NCBI GenBank assembly: GCA_964058845.1 | Contig: CAXKVR010000359.1 | Coordinates: 62,001 to 126,000, forward strand | DNA: 64,000 bases | Source of the DNA: Carex sylvatica | Lineage: Eukaryota > Streptophyta > Magnoliopsida > Poales > Cyperaceae | Direction of reading: 5' to 3' | Made by a program: the position numbers and the translations under genes | Shown: positions 35,858-48,653 of the stretch, piece by piece | How positions within the stretch are numbered: the stretch's first letter is position 1 | Layout: every line of letters begins with the position of its first letter | The notes under the pieces: model-generated | Database searches by the model: none | Seen by the model: only the letters and a program-made list of their open reading frames with translations | Told to the model about the DNA's origin: nothing

Positions 35858-36832
35858 ATACTCGAGCGCATCCCCCAAGTAGTTTAACAGAAAAGCTTTT
35901 TAACATTGTCTAACTTTAATTTCCAGCGCTAATATCCAAACATTTAAAGATATGTTTATAACATTTTAAAATGTTACTCGCAAGCATATAAACCTCTGTC
36001 TGAAAGCATATATAGATAATTTTAACTCTCAACTATTTTTGTCTTCAAGCCAAAAAAGGAAAGATTATTTTCACCTACTATTTATTATTTTTTTCTCTGA
36101 TCATTATAATTTATTTTTCCGATGATCCGTGATGAATTTTACGAATCTAAAAATATTAACGTTTTCTATTTGATTTTATCTTTCAAATAAGATCCATGAA
36201 TAAATACTTTTGAGTAATTTTAAAGTATTTTTTTAAAAATAAAAATCATGAGTACTTTCAATTTTTAAGTTTTTAAATCTCAGTCTACAACCATTAAAAA
36301 TTTCAAGACTTTGTACATGAGGTTTATATGTTTTATGCTAGAGATTTAAAGTGTTATTAATAAGCTTATATGCTTGTAAACAGAGGTTTATATTATTTTG
36401 AAGCAAAATAAAAAAAAAAACTGAAAATCACATAGATTTAAAGTAGTAAAAAAAAATTACGACACAAATATAACTCGAAAGTTATTCTTTATGGATCTCA
36501 TTTGAAAGAGAAAATCGGGTAAAAAATATTCATATTTTTATATTCGCAAAATTCGTCACGGATCATCGAGAAAAAGGATTAGAATGATCAGAGAAAAAAA
36601 AAGTGGGTGAAAATAATATTTCCATTTTTGGCTTGAAAACAAAAGTAGTTAGGAGTTAAAACTATACGAATTTAGAATTTTAATGATTGCAGATAGAGGT
36701 TTAAATGCTTGCGAGTAGCATTGTAAAATGTTATAAACAGAGTTTTAAATATTTAGATATTAGTGTTGGAAATGAAAATTAGATAACATTGAAATTTTTT
36801 TCTATTAAATTATTTAGAGGACACGCTCAGAG
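35858..36832. mobile_element. Foldback element with arms of about 450 bp
   Basis: Left arm 35858-36330 and right arm 36400-36832 are inverted copies. Paired blocks include GCGCATCCCCCAAGTAGTTT with the inverse of 36800-36825, ATGTTACTCGCAAGCAT with the inverse near 36705, and TTTCAAATAAGATCCATGAA with the inverse near 36500. The inner part of the arms resembles the core of the giant arms at 880-960 and 10340-10440. No coding frame and no clear target duplication. Confidence 0.7.
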
Positions 36833-38145
36833 ATTTTGTTTGAGGTATAATTATCATGCTCCTAAAATTTAATGCGCAACTAATTTTCAAATCTTGTCTT
36901 CAACTTTTTTTTGTTCTTGAACTTTTTCTTAAATTGATAAATATTGTCAATGTATTGAAGTTATTTTTTTGTCAGTAGATTGTCCTTAGCAAGATAATAT
37001 AACGAAAAAAAACTATTTCTCCGTTTTGGCTTGAGTATCTTGCCTCAGCTAATTTTACTTGACCTTGCTTTTTTTATTATTTGGAGTCAATCATGTAAAA
37101 TAATTGAGATTAATTTTACAATATTCATAATAATTTATTTTAAATTATATAAAAATAAATATGAAATTAAATAGGAATCGATATTCATGGGTCTGCCCTG
37201 GCAGTGCGTATCCTCTGAGATATCTCGTATTTTGTGTGACCGATGTATCCGGTGTCTAACAACTCACTCATTATCAACTCGCTCGTTAACTTAATGAATC
37301 GAGCATGAACACTCTAACTCACTCATTAGAATCTGAGTTACATAAAATCATGCCACATCTAATCCCAACCAGATCAAACTCAATCCAACATATATAGTTA
37401 CACTCAGACTTAGACACCCAGTGGATTCAAAGTTCATTCTCCGTTTATACTGTATTACTCTCTCATATTCACAGACTAGTATTTCCCGACTTCACTCACT
37501 CTCACTAACCCAACTCACAACGAATTCAAGTTTTTCTACGAGCTTGATTTCTTAACGAGTTGCTTAATGAGCATGAGTCAACTCGAACATTTAACGAACC
37601 GAGTATGAGCACAGTTGTTAACTCCATATTGTCTTATGAACTCGAGTCGACTCGCTCATCAAATCCTTTACTTTATTCATTCTCTCCAAATTCTATTCCA
37701 AAAAATGCATTCAAACAATATTTTAACTATTCTGAATAACTCTGAGTTAGCACTATTCTCTTACCATCAATGTTAGTGCTATTGTTATCTATTATTCTCA
37801 AATAGTAGCTATTCTAGAGTGCATCCAAACATACCATGTATAGTGAAGAGTGAAATGTTATAAATAGTGTAAAATTAGTTCTCATTTGAAGTACAAAATT
37901 TATGTAATTGATCTTGTAACTTGAAAATCTTGCTGCGTTTCTAACTATAATCAGATTAGTTCATATGATATGTTAAATTTCTCAAAAATAATCATGTTAT
38001 ATAAATAATTATGATAAAAAGAAATACAAAATACGTGTCGTATCAAATGAGGTATCTGGTCTTTGCATCCCTTTGCAACTCTTTTGCACATAATCACAGC
38101 AATAAATGCTTTCCCTACATGTAAGTTCGTCGTTCAACAGAGGGG
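36833..38145. other. Gene-free region
   Basis: AT-rich, with a stretch at 37250-37640 rich in ACTCGCTC/GAGCATGAG units, which looks like an old relative of the AGCTCG-type hAT elements at 10611 and 59973. No gene is supported. Confidence 0.45.
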
Positions 38146-38153
38146 CCAATAGT

Positions 38154-38455
38154 TAGGGGTGCAAACGGATTAGATACGGATCGGATAGTGGTAAAATTAT
38201 ATTTGTATCTGGTTTTATATTCTGGATACAGATATAGATTGGATATTAGACAGATACAGATACAGATCAGATATTAACTGGATACGGATACATATATTCA
38301 TTTTTTATAATAGTGAATAACATAATTTTTTTTATAATACATATTAAATTATATAATATATATTTACTATTTAGATACAAATAATTACAATTTAAAATTA
38401 TATTTATATTCGTATCAGATACGATCGGATAATATTCAATCCGTTTGCACCCCTA
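38154..38455. mobile_element. 302-bp hAT MITE
   Basis: It is flanked by perfect 8-bp repeats CCAATAGT (38146-38153 and 38456-38463). The ends TAGGGGTGCAAACGGAT and ATCCGTTTGCACCCCTA are perfect inverses, and the interior has GGATACGGAT/ATCCGTATC-like units. It is the best-preserved member of its family in the window. Confidence 0.92.
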
Positions 38456-38463
38456 CCAATAGT

Positions 38464-41400
38464 CGTTCTAAATATATGCTCTGTGTTGTGGGCAAGGCAA
38501 GGGCCACCAGATCCACATCATCACATGTCAACAGACACAAACAGACAAAGTCAACAGCTTAAATTGCAGTGGGTGCCTTGCCTGGATTAAGGGAGCGTAA
38601 TTAATGCGGAAATGCAGAATCCTATGACGTACCAACTCCAATTAATGCAGTGCACCAGATCTCCTTTTGGATTTTCTTTTATAAATAGATATTGGAAATT
38701 TTGCCAATTATTGTATTGATTAGAAAATTATCAAATGCACGAGATCTCTCTTGTGTCATTTACTCTCCGCCTCTCGTGTTATAAACAATGGACGATTGAA
38801 TTGACGCCGTTCCATTTCGCTCCAAGACAATAGCTTTAATTGGAGCTTAAAATTTTCAATTATTATATTATAGTATATTAAATATAATACGGATACGGTA
38901 ATACAATACAATACGGATATGATAATACAATAATTTTTAAAGCGATACAGATATAGTGATATAGTAATTTTCAAAGCGATACAAATATAACACAAGACTA
39001 TATATATAAAGTATTAGAATAACATATACAATATATAATGTCCTGTATCCTAAAATTTATATTAGAATAAATTTATTCATATAATTATTAAAATTCACGA
39101 CGATAGTTTAGTAATTTCCTTTCAATGAATTTTAGAACATTTCTATCTTTATACAAAATTATTATTTTCAAAAAATTATGAATCTTCCAAAACAAACTAT
39201 TTTTTATAAATATTTTTTTTTTGCTTCTACAATTTTTATGCAATATTAATATTTTAATGTATCATTTATATTTAAAAACGAACTAATTTTGGAATTATAT
39301 TTGCATTATATTTTAATCCATCTATTTATTTTTTAATTTCAAATATGTTATTCTGACTATAGAATAAATTCGGACATGATGAATGAATTATTCGGATTTG
39401 ATTTGGCAATATCAAAAAATTGTGATTCGAAAGTAATTCAGGTATAATTTGGGAATAATTTAGAATTATTCGGACCAGAGATCTCAGTCCTACAAAGAAG
39501 AAAAGAAAAAACAAAATATTATGGAAAAAATTTGAGAAAAATTTGCAAATAATTCAGAAAATTTGTAAAAGATTCATAAAATTTGCAAATTATTCGAGAT
39601 TAATTCGATTAAAATTCGATCAACTGAATAATTCAGTATTCGATTTGTCATTAAAAAACGAATTATTCGTAAATAATTAACGAATCTAATGACTATGATT
39701 AGTAGCTCAATTCGGACAGAAGGAACTCCCGCTTGGAACAACAAATGCCATCCCAGAAGACGAAACCATTGTGGTTTCCGTTGGCAGCTGTCTCGTTTGA
39801 ATGAATTAAATCGCTTTAAACTCAACCAGACAAACACACAGCAGCTTTTTACTAACAAACGATGCAACCCTCGTGCTTATTAAAAAACTACTTGAATGAC
39901 ACCACCGTTTCCCAATTCACGAGGCTGTAGTGCTCTTCCCGACCATTTCCTGTCTTCACATGAGAAATTTACGCTTTTTTACGAGTTAATGGTCGTGACT
40001 CAGGACGTTAGATAAAATTGGTTGCCGCTAAATAATTTAATTTAAGAGAATTGATGGAACTATGTTCTTGAATTTTAATAGAACAAAAGTCGATGGAAGA
40101 TATCAAAACATAATTAAATCATATTTTATAATAACAAAATAATATATTATCGTGCTAAGTTTTGTTGTATTTGAAATATTAGATTACTAAAGCACTATTT
40201 TAAATAAAAACTTATAATTGTGTTCTTTTATAGCTAGATGGATGTACTTAAATACAAAACTATGACCAAAAAAACTAAAAGATTTTTTTTTTTTTATATT
40301 AACCCGTGCTCTTATAAAAGTGATTATATGTATTATTTTTGCATAATATTTTTTTTTCATTTTAGCATAAATGCTAACTAAACTTTTATAATTTTCTGAA
40401 TGTTTAATATATTATGATATTGACTTAGAGCTTAAAACAGATCTGAATTATCGCTCCAAATTTGTTTCGAATTCCATCCTGATCAAAATTCAGATAATTT
40501 TTGAACTTGAATTTGGATATTTATCCAATATGAAGAAAACTTCTGCATTTAGATACAATTTTTTCTTTATAAAAGAGCAGATATTCAATTATATATGTAA
40601 ATCATGACCCATTATCTAATTAGCCATTCAATTACATCCCGTTATCTGAGGGGATTCGCATAAGCCACGGATCCGCGTTCGATCATTGACCCAGTCAAGA
40701 AAAGCACCAATTCCAATGCACCAAAACCTCATGGCATGCACGTCCAACAATTTTGTTCCTTACATGTGAGACTAACACATCCGGGAGGGAGTATTATAAA
40801 CCGGACAAGAATATGGACTGTATGTTTTGGGCCAAATTGAGCTCGTACGTATATTTGTATGTGTTTATCTAATGTTTGATTTTGTTTACCTTTATCTTAA
40901 TTAGGTCTCTATTTCGAATTGGCCTCAAACCTTTTTACTCTCAAATCCATATGACTCAATTATCCGATAAATATTTGTTTCGTATTAGCAGTTGAATTTG
41001 TATTCATGGATTATGCATTTCGTATTCATATCCGTTTAAGAAGAATTTGATTTTACATTTTGACATATATTAACTATCCTTATTTGTATTCGTATTTGCT
41101 AATTGAAATGTAAATATAGATTTGATATTAGCATTATTCGCTCGAATTTGCTTCGTTTATATCTCTATATTGACTACTCGACTTTTAAATTTTATGCATA
41201 TATAACATGCACAATATTCAGTTATTAAATTATCGATTTCATTAAAATCCATATCATATACTATGTGAGCGTATCATACTTCAGCTATTAAATTTTAAAG
41301 TTATAATAATTTTAATGACTAAAAAACTAACTACTTTATTGATAATTCTAAATTTCAAATGTAATATTAATTTATTTCAAATAAATTCTCAAAATAAAAG

Positions 41401-41543
41401 CATAACAATAACACGTGTAAATGCCGTCGGGTAAAACCTCGTAAAAATTGTAGGTGAATAATTGTTTTCCGAGTTCAGAGGTGGCAGAATCCCTCGGAAA
41501 CCACACACACTTATCAGTTTCTCCAGTGCATTGTAGGAAACAA
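38464..41543. other. Gene-free AT-rich region
   Basis: No coding region is supported. The stretch holds many short, degenerate motifs: ATACGGATA near 38885-38990, AATTCGG/ATTATTCG from 39340 to 39720, and TATTCGTATTTG from 40960 to 41110. It looks like decayed repeat sequence. The longer frames near 39574-39883 overlap on both strands and show no domain. Confidence 0.45.
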
Positions 41544-41745
41544 GAATACGAATCCCCTCAGGTTACCTGACTGAATAGAATTGAATCGAACGGTCCGAAA
41601 ATGGATAGGCACGCATATTAAAGCACAAATAATCCTGCCCCTCTTTCATCCTGAATCACGACCGGCTAAGAGTAAATCTGAACCGTCCGTTTAATTTGTG
41701 TTGAGTCAGGTACCTGGGAGGATAGGATTCAGGAAACAATGGGTC
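41544..41745. mobile_element. Possible short MITE
   Basis: The two ends carry inverted sequence: CCCCTCAGGTTACCTGACT near 41573 and the inverse AGTCAGGTACCTGGGAGG near 41705-41722, with partly matching outer bases. No target duplication was resolved. Confidence 0.35.
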
Positions 41746-41829
41746 CCGCTTTTCCAAACATTTACGGTTTTACCACTCCGTTGAAGTCTGTTCTAACCTG
41801 GCTTAACCAAATCAACATGTTGCCCATCC

Positions 41830-43357
41830 CCTCCGGTTCCAATCTGAAGTAATTAGGGCTTTTTGATTCGAATGGCACTTGGTGCCGATCTCTTCACTGT
41901 TCCTGGTGACTGGTGAGTGCCACTTGCTCTCATTCGCCATTAGTTATTTTCTCTTTAGTTTCTTTTACGGGTGAATCTGACCGTTATTCCAATGCACCTT
42001 ATGGCATCTTTGTTGCAAATGTGCTTCGCTTTTCATAACCATTTTGCTCTCGTGGAGAGAGAAACGAGGTAAGCAAGAATCTATTGTTGCATTTGAAGTA
42101 CATTGTGAATGCATTTCATTTTCATCATCATTATTTTTTCTGGTAGCTTGCCAATGAGGCGAGCAACTACTTCTCATATCTCTCTCTCTATTTTTTTTTT
42201 TTCCAATTTATTCATAATATTGATGTGAATCAATGGTACATTTCCGCCATGGCTTTCTTTCTCTGTGCGCGTCTTGGGGCTTTGGGGAGTTCATCTTTAT
42301 TTTTTTGGTAACCTTCTAGTTTTTATTATTTTTTTAAAAAGAAACAATTTGTCTTTCTAATAGGAGGAAGATGAGGCAGGTAGTAGCCTTTTTGTTTTTG
42401 CACACTTGGGACACTTATTTTATTTCCTTTTGGATTTTTTTCAAAAAAAAAAACTTTCTGAGCTTTACGGCTTGACCTCAAAATGACTGTAAAAAGTTAT
42501 TTTTTTAAAAAGGAATACCATTTAAAAATTATATTTTTGTTTTGTTATTTAACTTGTGCTTCTTCTTTGTAATAGACTGATAGGTTAGGTTGGTACTTGA
42601 TGCATTTCCTCGTTTATCACCTTTCCGATAATTAACATATTAACACCATGTTTGTTTGGATGGAGAGTAGAGGAAGGAAGGGAAAAGAATAGAAGGAAAT
42701 GGAATGAAATAGAAAAGAAGATTAATATATTTAACTCTTCATGCTTGATCTTTGTGTTTGAATGATTAATGAGTAAATTTTTTTTTTTTTTCCGTCTTAT
42801 TTCTTATTTGATTAATTAATTAAAATTTAAAAGGTGAATTTTCCATCTGTTACATTTTAAATTAGGAGAGAAACCGATTCTATTAATTACAAATTTACAA
42901 TAATACAAGGTTATACCTTTCACCTCCTATGCCTTCACCTCCAATATAATTTTGTCAATCAAACACGATTCGATGAAAAGTTTTATTTTCTTTCTATTCC
43001 CTCCCTTACTCTACTCTCCATCACTGGAAAGAACCGGTTATACTAGAATCACCGGTCCTGCCCTGATAGCATTTTATTTTATTTTACCTTTCTACTCATT
43101 TGATCCTGGTTTTTCTGTTCTGTTTCTTATTGTTTTTTAACTAGCTTCATTTGATATGACACTCAACAGAGGATGCAATTTAGTACAAGCACCTGGGACC
43201 AATTACATGGCCATCATATAGTTTTTTTTTCCAATCAAGATAAAAATCAAGGTGATCCTTACAATGTTGGAGAATATTTGACATTACTAAAATTATTGAT
43301 TTCAGGTGGATCATGGTCAAATAAGTAGTTTGCTCGGAAACTTTTGAATAAGCAAAA
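41830..43357 (+). promoter_or_regulatory. Proposed 5' leader exon and leader intron of the STICHEL-like gene
   Basis: A leader exon may end at 41912, directly before a GTGAGT donor at 41913, and rejoin at 43306 after TTGATTTCAG. If so, the leader holds a 19-codon uORF that starts at ATG 41872 and ends at TAA 43322-43324, just upstream of the main ATG at 43358. The proposed intron contains a MITE-like pair (GGATGGAGAGTAGAG near 42659, with its inverse near 43010-43024). This is inferred from splice signals only. Confidence 0.35.
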
Positions 43358-46300
43358 ATGAGCGATGCAAGGCGCAATTCAGTTGAGTCTCCTCTCACAA
43401 AAACCCTAGTTCAACTCAAACGGGTCAGATCCCTACGTGACCCATCTACCTATTCTCTAAGCAAGTTTGCAAATACTGCCGAAAATGCATATTGGGAGAC
43501 CAATTCCATTAACGGCGTCACACTAGACCTAACAAAAGCTGCAAATCAGCACACAAATGGAGGTCACATTGAATATGAAAACAACACAATAACTGTCCAT
43601 AAAACTAGTTACCATAGAAAGGCAAATGTGGTTAAAATCAGGGGCTTAAATCAAAATAGACTTAAATTGGTACACAAGGTACGGCCACGCAAGTCACTCG
43701 ACTCTGCTTGTGTGCGTGGTACCAATAATAGTGCAGCTAATCATGCGGAAGAGTATGCAAACTCGTACAAAGAACTGCAACCTGACGTACCTGGAAAGTG
43801 TACGAGCGGTAAGGGAACTCCTTCTAAGAAGAAATTAAGCTACCCCAATTTTCTCAAGGCATCAGCAGCCATGAGTCGGGTTGGAAGCCCGTGCATATCG
43901 GTAAGTGAAGCTCGCACTAATGGTACAGACGGTACACGGATGAGGTCGAATGATTTAGCGGGTTCAAATTTCAGTGGGTGTGGCATAAGTTATTGTTGGT
44001 CTGTTGGCTCAAGATACCGTGACATGAATCCATACTCTGACAGTGAGGACCTAGAGAGGCCTCTGTTGAGTACTGACAGTACACCTATCGGAACTGAGGT
44101 GACATTCAAGGATGTAACCTCATTTTCCGGAACACCTAGTAGTTTGAGCCAGAAATTCAGGCCGAAAACATTTAATGATCTAATTGGCCTGAATGTTGTA
44201 TCTCAATCTCTTCTGTATGCTTCTTGTAAGGGAAAAGTTGCACCAATGTATCTGTTTCACGGGCCCCGTGGTACCGGTAAGACCTCTGCTGCACGAATTT
44301 TTGCAGCCTCTCTGAATTGTCTCTCTCTAGAGGATCAGAGACCATGTGGTTTTTGTAGAGAGTGTGTTCTCATGCAATCTGGTAAGAGCCGGGACGTGAA
44401 GGAAATTGATGGCTCAAAAATAGAGCGTTCCAGTAAGATCAAGGCCCTTGTGGCGAGTTCCTCACTGGTACCGTACTCATCCCGCTTTAGGGTTTTCATA
44501 ATTGACGAGTGTCATGTTTTGCGAGACGAGGCATGGTCGGCTATTTTAAAGAGTCTTGATGAACCATATCGGCACTCGGTATATATCATGGTTACCTCTG
44601 ACATAGAGGCTGTACCAAGATCTTACCTGTCCCATTGTCAAAAATACCACTTTCCTAAAATAAAGCCGGCAGACATATTGTATAGGTTGCAGAGGATATG
44701 TGTGGAGGAAGGGTTGGAATTTGAGAATGATGCAATTCAGTTGATTGCTGGGAAGTCAAATGGGTCGCTTAGAGATGCAGAGACAATGCTTGATCAGCTT
44801 GGTTTGCTTGGGAAGCGAATAACTGTTACTCTTGTGAATGAACTTGTGAGTTCATTTTATTAAAATTCCATCAAGCACTTTATTAGAATAATTAACTGAG
44901 ATTCCACCTAAAAGTAAATTTATTCATTGGCTATCAAATAGTTAATGTGGAACTAAAAATTTGATTGCAAAATTTATTTTATGCACTAATTGTCGCTCAC
45001 ACATATCGAATAAAGAAAATGACAAAAAATAAAATAAAACTAAGGATAGTTTGAAATGTGGTCAGTAAGCTATGCATAGGTATCTCCTGGTATCATACCT
45101 TATACCTTGTCATATCCAATTGACCTTATATTTCTTTATCCTTTTCTTCATCCATATTGATACCTCATCAATATCATGCTTACAATTCCAAGTTTCAGGC
45201 ATGAGATTGCATAATGAAAACTAAAAAAAGAAAAAAGAAATAACCATCTAGTAATTTGCACATAAAATACATTAATGCCTCTGTTTTTTTAGAATGGATC
45301 TGTTTCTGATGATGACTTGATTGAGCTGCTTGACCTGGCACTTTCATCTGACACAACTAACACAGTCCGAAGAGCAAGGGAGCTGATGTCATCATCAGTC
45401 GATCCTCTCCAGTTGGTATCTCAACTGGCCAATCTCATCATGGATATTCTCTCAGGAAGGTGTCAGTCTGGACTCTCCGACATAAGCAAGAATTTTTTTG
45501 GAAGATATGCATGTACGTTCCTCCTATTTATTTAAAGTTCTCTCCAATATCTCTTCTTTTTGCAGGAGTCTCCGTAATATATAATGAGTTGGTCCTTGAA
45601 CACGTATTCTTGATTAATTGAGCCTTAATTATATATTAGGGTGTCCAATTTGAGCGTAGAAAAGAGATAGATATCTTTCTTACCAGCTAGTACTAAAATG
45701 ATCAAGTCCATACTTCTTTGTATAATAACATAGCGCCCCCTCCCCCCACTGCTGTAGTGGCAGAGACAGGAATGAGGAGATTGAGTCATGCGCTGAAAAT
45801 ATTATCTGAAGCTGAGAAGCATCTCAGAGCATCGAAAAACCAGTCAACTTGGGTCACTGTTGCTCTTCTCCAGTTTGGCTCTGTCGAATCCTCTCTCCTT
45901 GAATCAAATGACATGCAATCAAGAGCCAGCTATTCCAGAGGTAATCATTGATTGGTTTATTATTGAATGACACAGGATTAATGCGGGGAAATTACACATG
46001 ACCTTATTTTATGTAGGTTCCTTTTTAATTGTCTTTGAAGTTGTGCATGAATAAAATGAATTAAAATGACTTTCTTTATAAATTTCAGAATACAAAAGCA
46101 GGTTTATAAATAATCATGCCTCTCATATGTTATTAAATTATACTGCTTCTAGTTAAAGCATCAAAGGTCCAATTTATCATAGATAAATTTACAATTAAAT
46201 CTGATTTTCTTGTCGATAATTAGAATATATTAAAAGGTTTAGAGACTGTCACCCCAACAGCCACTATTTACAGAATAAAACAGAAAGTACTTCATGATCA

Positions 46301-47718
46301 GAGATGTATGTGTAGTCACTGACTCACTCTAATTAATGCCTTAATAAGATTCTATTAATAAACAGATGAATGGGTTTTGAGGGACAATTTGAGTGGTTCA
46401 GTATGCTATGCATGTTCCCACGACAAATCAAACTGCTCAGAGAGGCGATGCCGGCGATTAAAGTTAGAGAATATATGGAGGAGAGCTGTGGGGAAGTGCC
46501 AATCAAAGTCAATTAAAAATTTTCTGAGGAAAGAAGGATATCTTTCATCTGTTCATGTAACTGAAGGTGAGCCTATTTAAACACTTCTTTAAATCAGAGA
46601 TGACCATATTACTTTGGGTTTATATGGTCTGGTACCTTTTGGTTTGTGCAAATATTGGATTTGGCTTTTAAAGTTATTTTTAGGCACTTGACCTATACTG
46701 TGGGGTCGTGTCTTGTTGGATTTCAGTCAGGTTTATTTCAAGTTTTGTTCAGGGGTTTGATCATGTCTATCTGGTCATTTTATATTATAATTATAACAAA
46801 AGATTAGAAGACGGAGATACTTTGGGGACAAGTGATTCTTATCACTTCAATATGGACAAAAGATTATTTGTGTTGATAATTTTAAATATTCTGAAATGCA
46901 GAACTGGCTATAGCAGAAGTCGGATTTGGGCACCCAGATCTGCTATCTAAAGCCGAGAAAATACAGAATATAATCTCAACCTCCCTCCAACATGAGCTCG
47001 GTTGTGATGTAGAAGTTAGGTTAAAACTTGTTAGTTCACTTCCAGTAAGTCATGATGCAAAATCAAAGAAACAATCATTCAGCCTATTGAGCTGCTCAGG
47101 CCGTCAGCAGGACCTATCAGATTCAGGTCTAACCGACATAGATGACTTATCCAAACTCATTGAACCAAGACCTCAGGTCATAAAACTGGGCCCCGCAAGT
47201 GCAAGTGAGGATGATACCCAAAGGGCAGTTACAGTAACATCTACTCATTCCGAATCTGATGCAATGCCGAAAAGATTCATGCTACAAAATGAATATAACA
47301 GAAGTAGGTCAAAGGGTATGAGTGAGGATGGTCAATATGGCACACATATTAAAGAACCAGATTTCCAGCCGAGCTGTTTTGCAAGAACGAGAAAGCTCTT
47401 GAGGATACAAAATCAGGGTAAGGTGGGGCTTGCAGTATCCAAAAAGGATTATGAGACATATTTCTATGCCTATGATCCTACTTATACAGATTGTTATGGG
47501 TCAAACTCACAAGCCACGCTCAGTTCAAGAGAAGAGAATTTGTAAGTGCTTTGAGTTTACTGTTATTATGCAAAGATTTTCACTTTCATGCAGGTATTAG
47601 ATGAATAGAATATCAAACAAAAAAATTACTATTAACATGTTTTCTTTTGTGTAGATCAATGAAGAACTCCAGAATTGGCTCAATGCTGTGTTGGAGAACA
47701 CCCAAATACCCCATTTGA
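43358..47718 (+). CDS. STICHEL-like AAA+ protein (DnaX-related)
   Basis: STICHEL-family proteins resemble the bacterial clamp-loader subunit DnaX. The founder controls trichome branching in Arabidopsis. Exons: 43358-44845, 45293-45512, 45758-45940, 46366-46566, 46902-47541, 47655-47718, joining in frame to 931 codons. The start MSDARRNSVESPLTKTLVQL and overall layout fit the short STICHEL-like 2 group (At4g24790 type). Residues 270-500 form the AAA+ module: Walker A GPRGTGKT (302-309), a zinc site C321-C330-C333-C336, Walker B VFIIDECH (D383, E384), then the helical lid GSLRDAETMLDQLGLLGKRI. Position 426, where DnaX relatives usually have the arginine of SRC, is histidine (LSHCQ). The GTAAGT donor after 47541 is strong; reading through would end two codons later at TAA. 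It converges with the MA3 gene. Confidence 0.92.
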
Positions 47719-48653
47719 AAGGTGATCTCTCCTTCATGAAAGTAAATTTTACTTGTATTGAAGCCATTTTCAGAAGCATTCGACCTTTTAATACTCTTGT
47801 TGTCATTTTAATTCTGCTTACTGTTTTGCTCTCCGCAGCTGTTGGTTTATGAGGCAATCAACCTTCTGTAATTGGATATCCAGCAAGATTGTACTAATTC
47901 CATTCATCCTGCACCGATGTACTAGAGTGAAGTTATTCATAAATCCCTAGTGTTGCAGACTGAATACAAAATTTCGATGGCACAACAACAGAATTGTAAT
48001 TATAAGTTGGTATTTCGTGTGCTTGACCTTTTCAATGGCCCTTGGTGTACCATACATTCTGTATTTAGCCCTGTAACTTCTTAGATTTTGAGCAACTATT
48101 TCTACGAATTCTGAACTCGATCAAATGCTGCAATAATAGTTAGAATATTTTCTTGTAACTCAGAAAGGAAGTTTTTATTCTTTTCTCAAGATGTTGTTTG
48201 GAGTCATCGTTCAACTATTGTAACATCGTACGAGTATTGAAAGTGACCTGATAAATTCGCGTTAGTTAGCATCCTTAATTTCAAGTAACAATTGGTGTGT
48301 TGGCCCTCCGTTAACTACTGCACAGAAAATATCCAAGGTAAAACAAGTATTGATAAAAAAAATTGTTAAAAAACCTAATATACGTGACAAACAAATTCAA
48401 GAGACATCTAAAGGGAAAAATATAAATGCCTGAATCTTCTAACAAGAGAGAACAGTAATTGCTACTTGAAAACAGAAAATTATTAGATAAAAATCATAAT
48501 ATCAACAGAATAGATAGACAGCTCCAGGATGGAAGGCCGCAAAACTAAATGAACAAAAGAGAAGAAAATAACATTCTTTCAAGACCGATTAACCAAAGCT
48601 TGAAAACTACAAATTGATATCAATTATATCAACAAGCAAGCAAAGAAACAAAT
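47719..48653. other. Convergent intergenic region
   Basis: 3' ends of the STICHEL-like and MA3 genes. The region 47840-48060 is less AT-rich and probably belongs to the STICHEL-like 3' UTR. I see no further gene or repeat. Confidence 0.5.
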
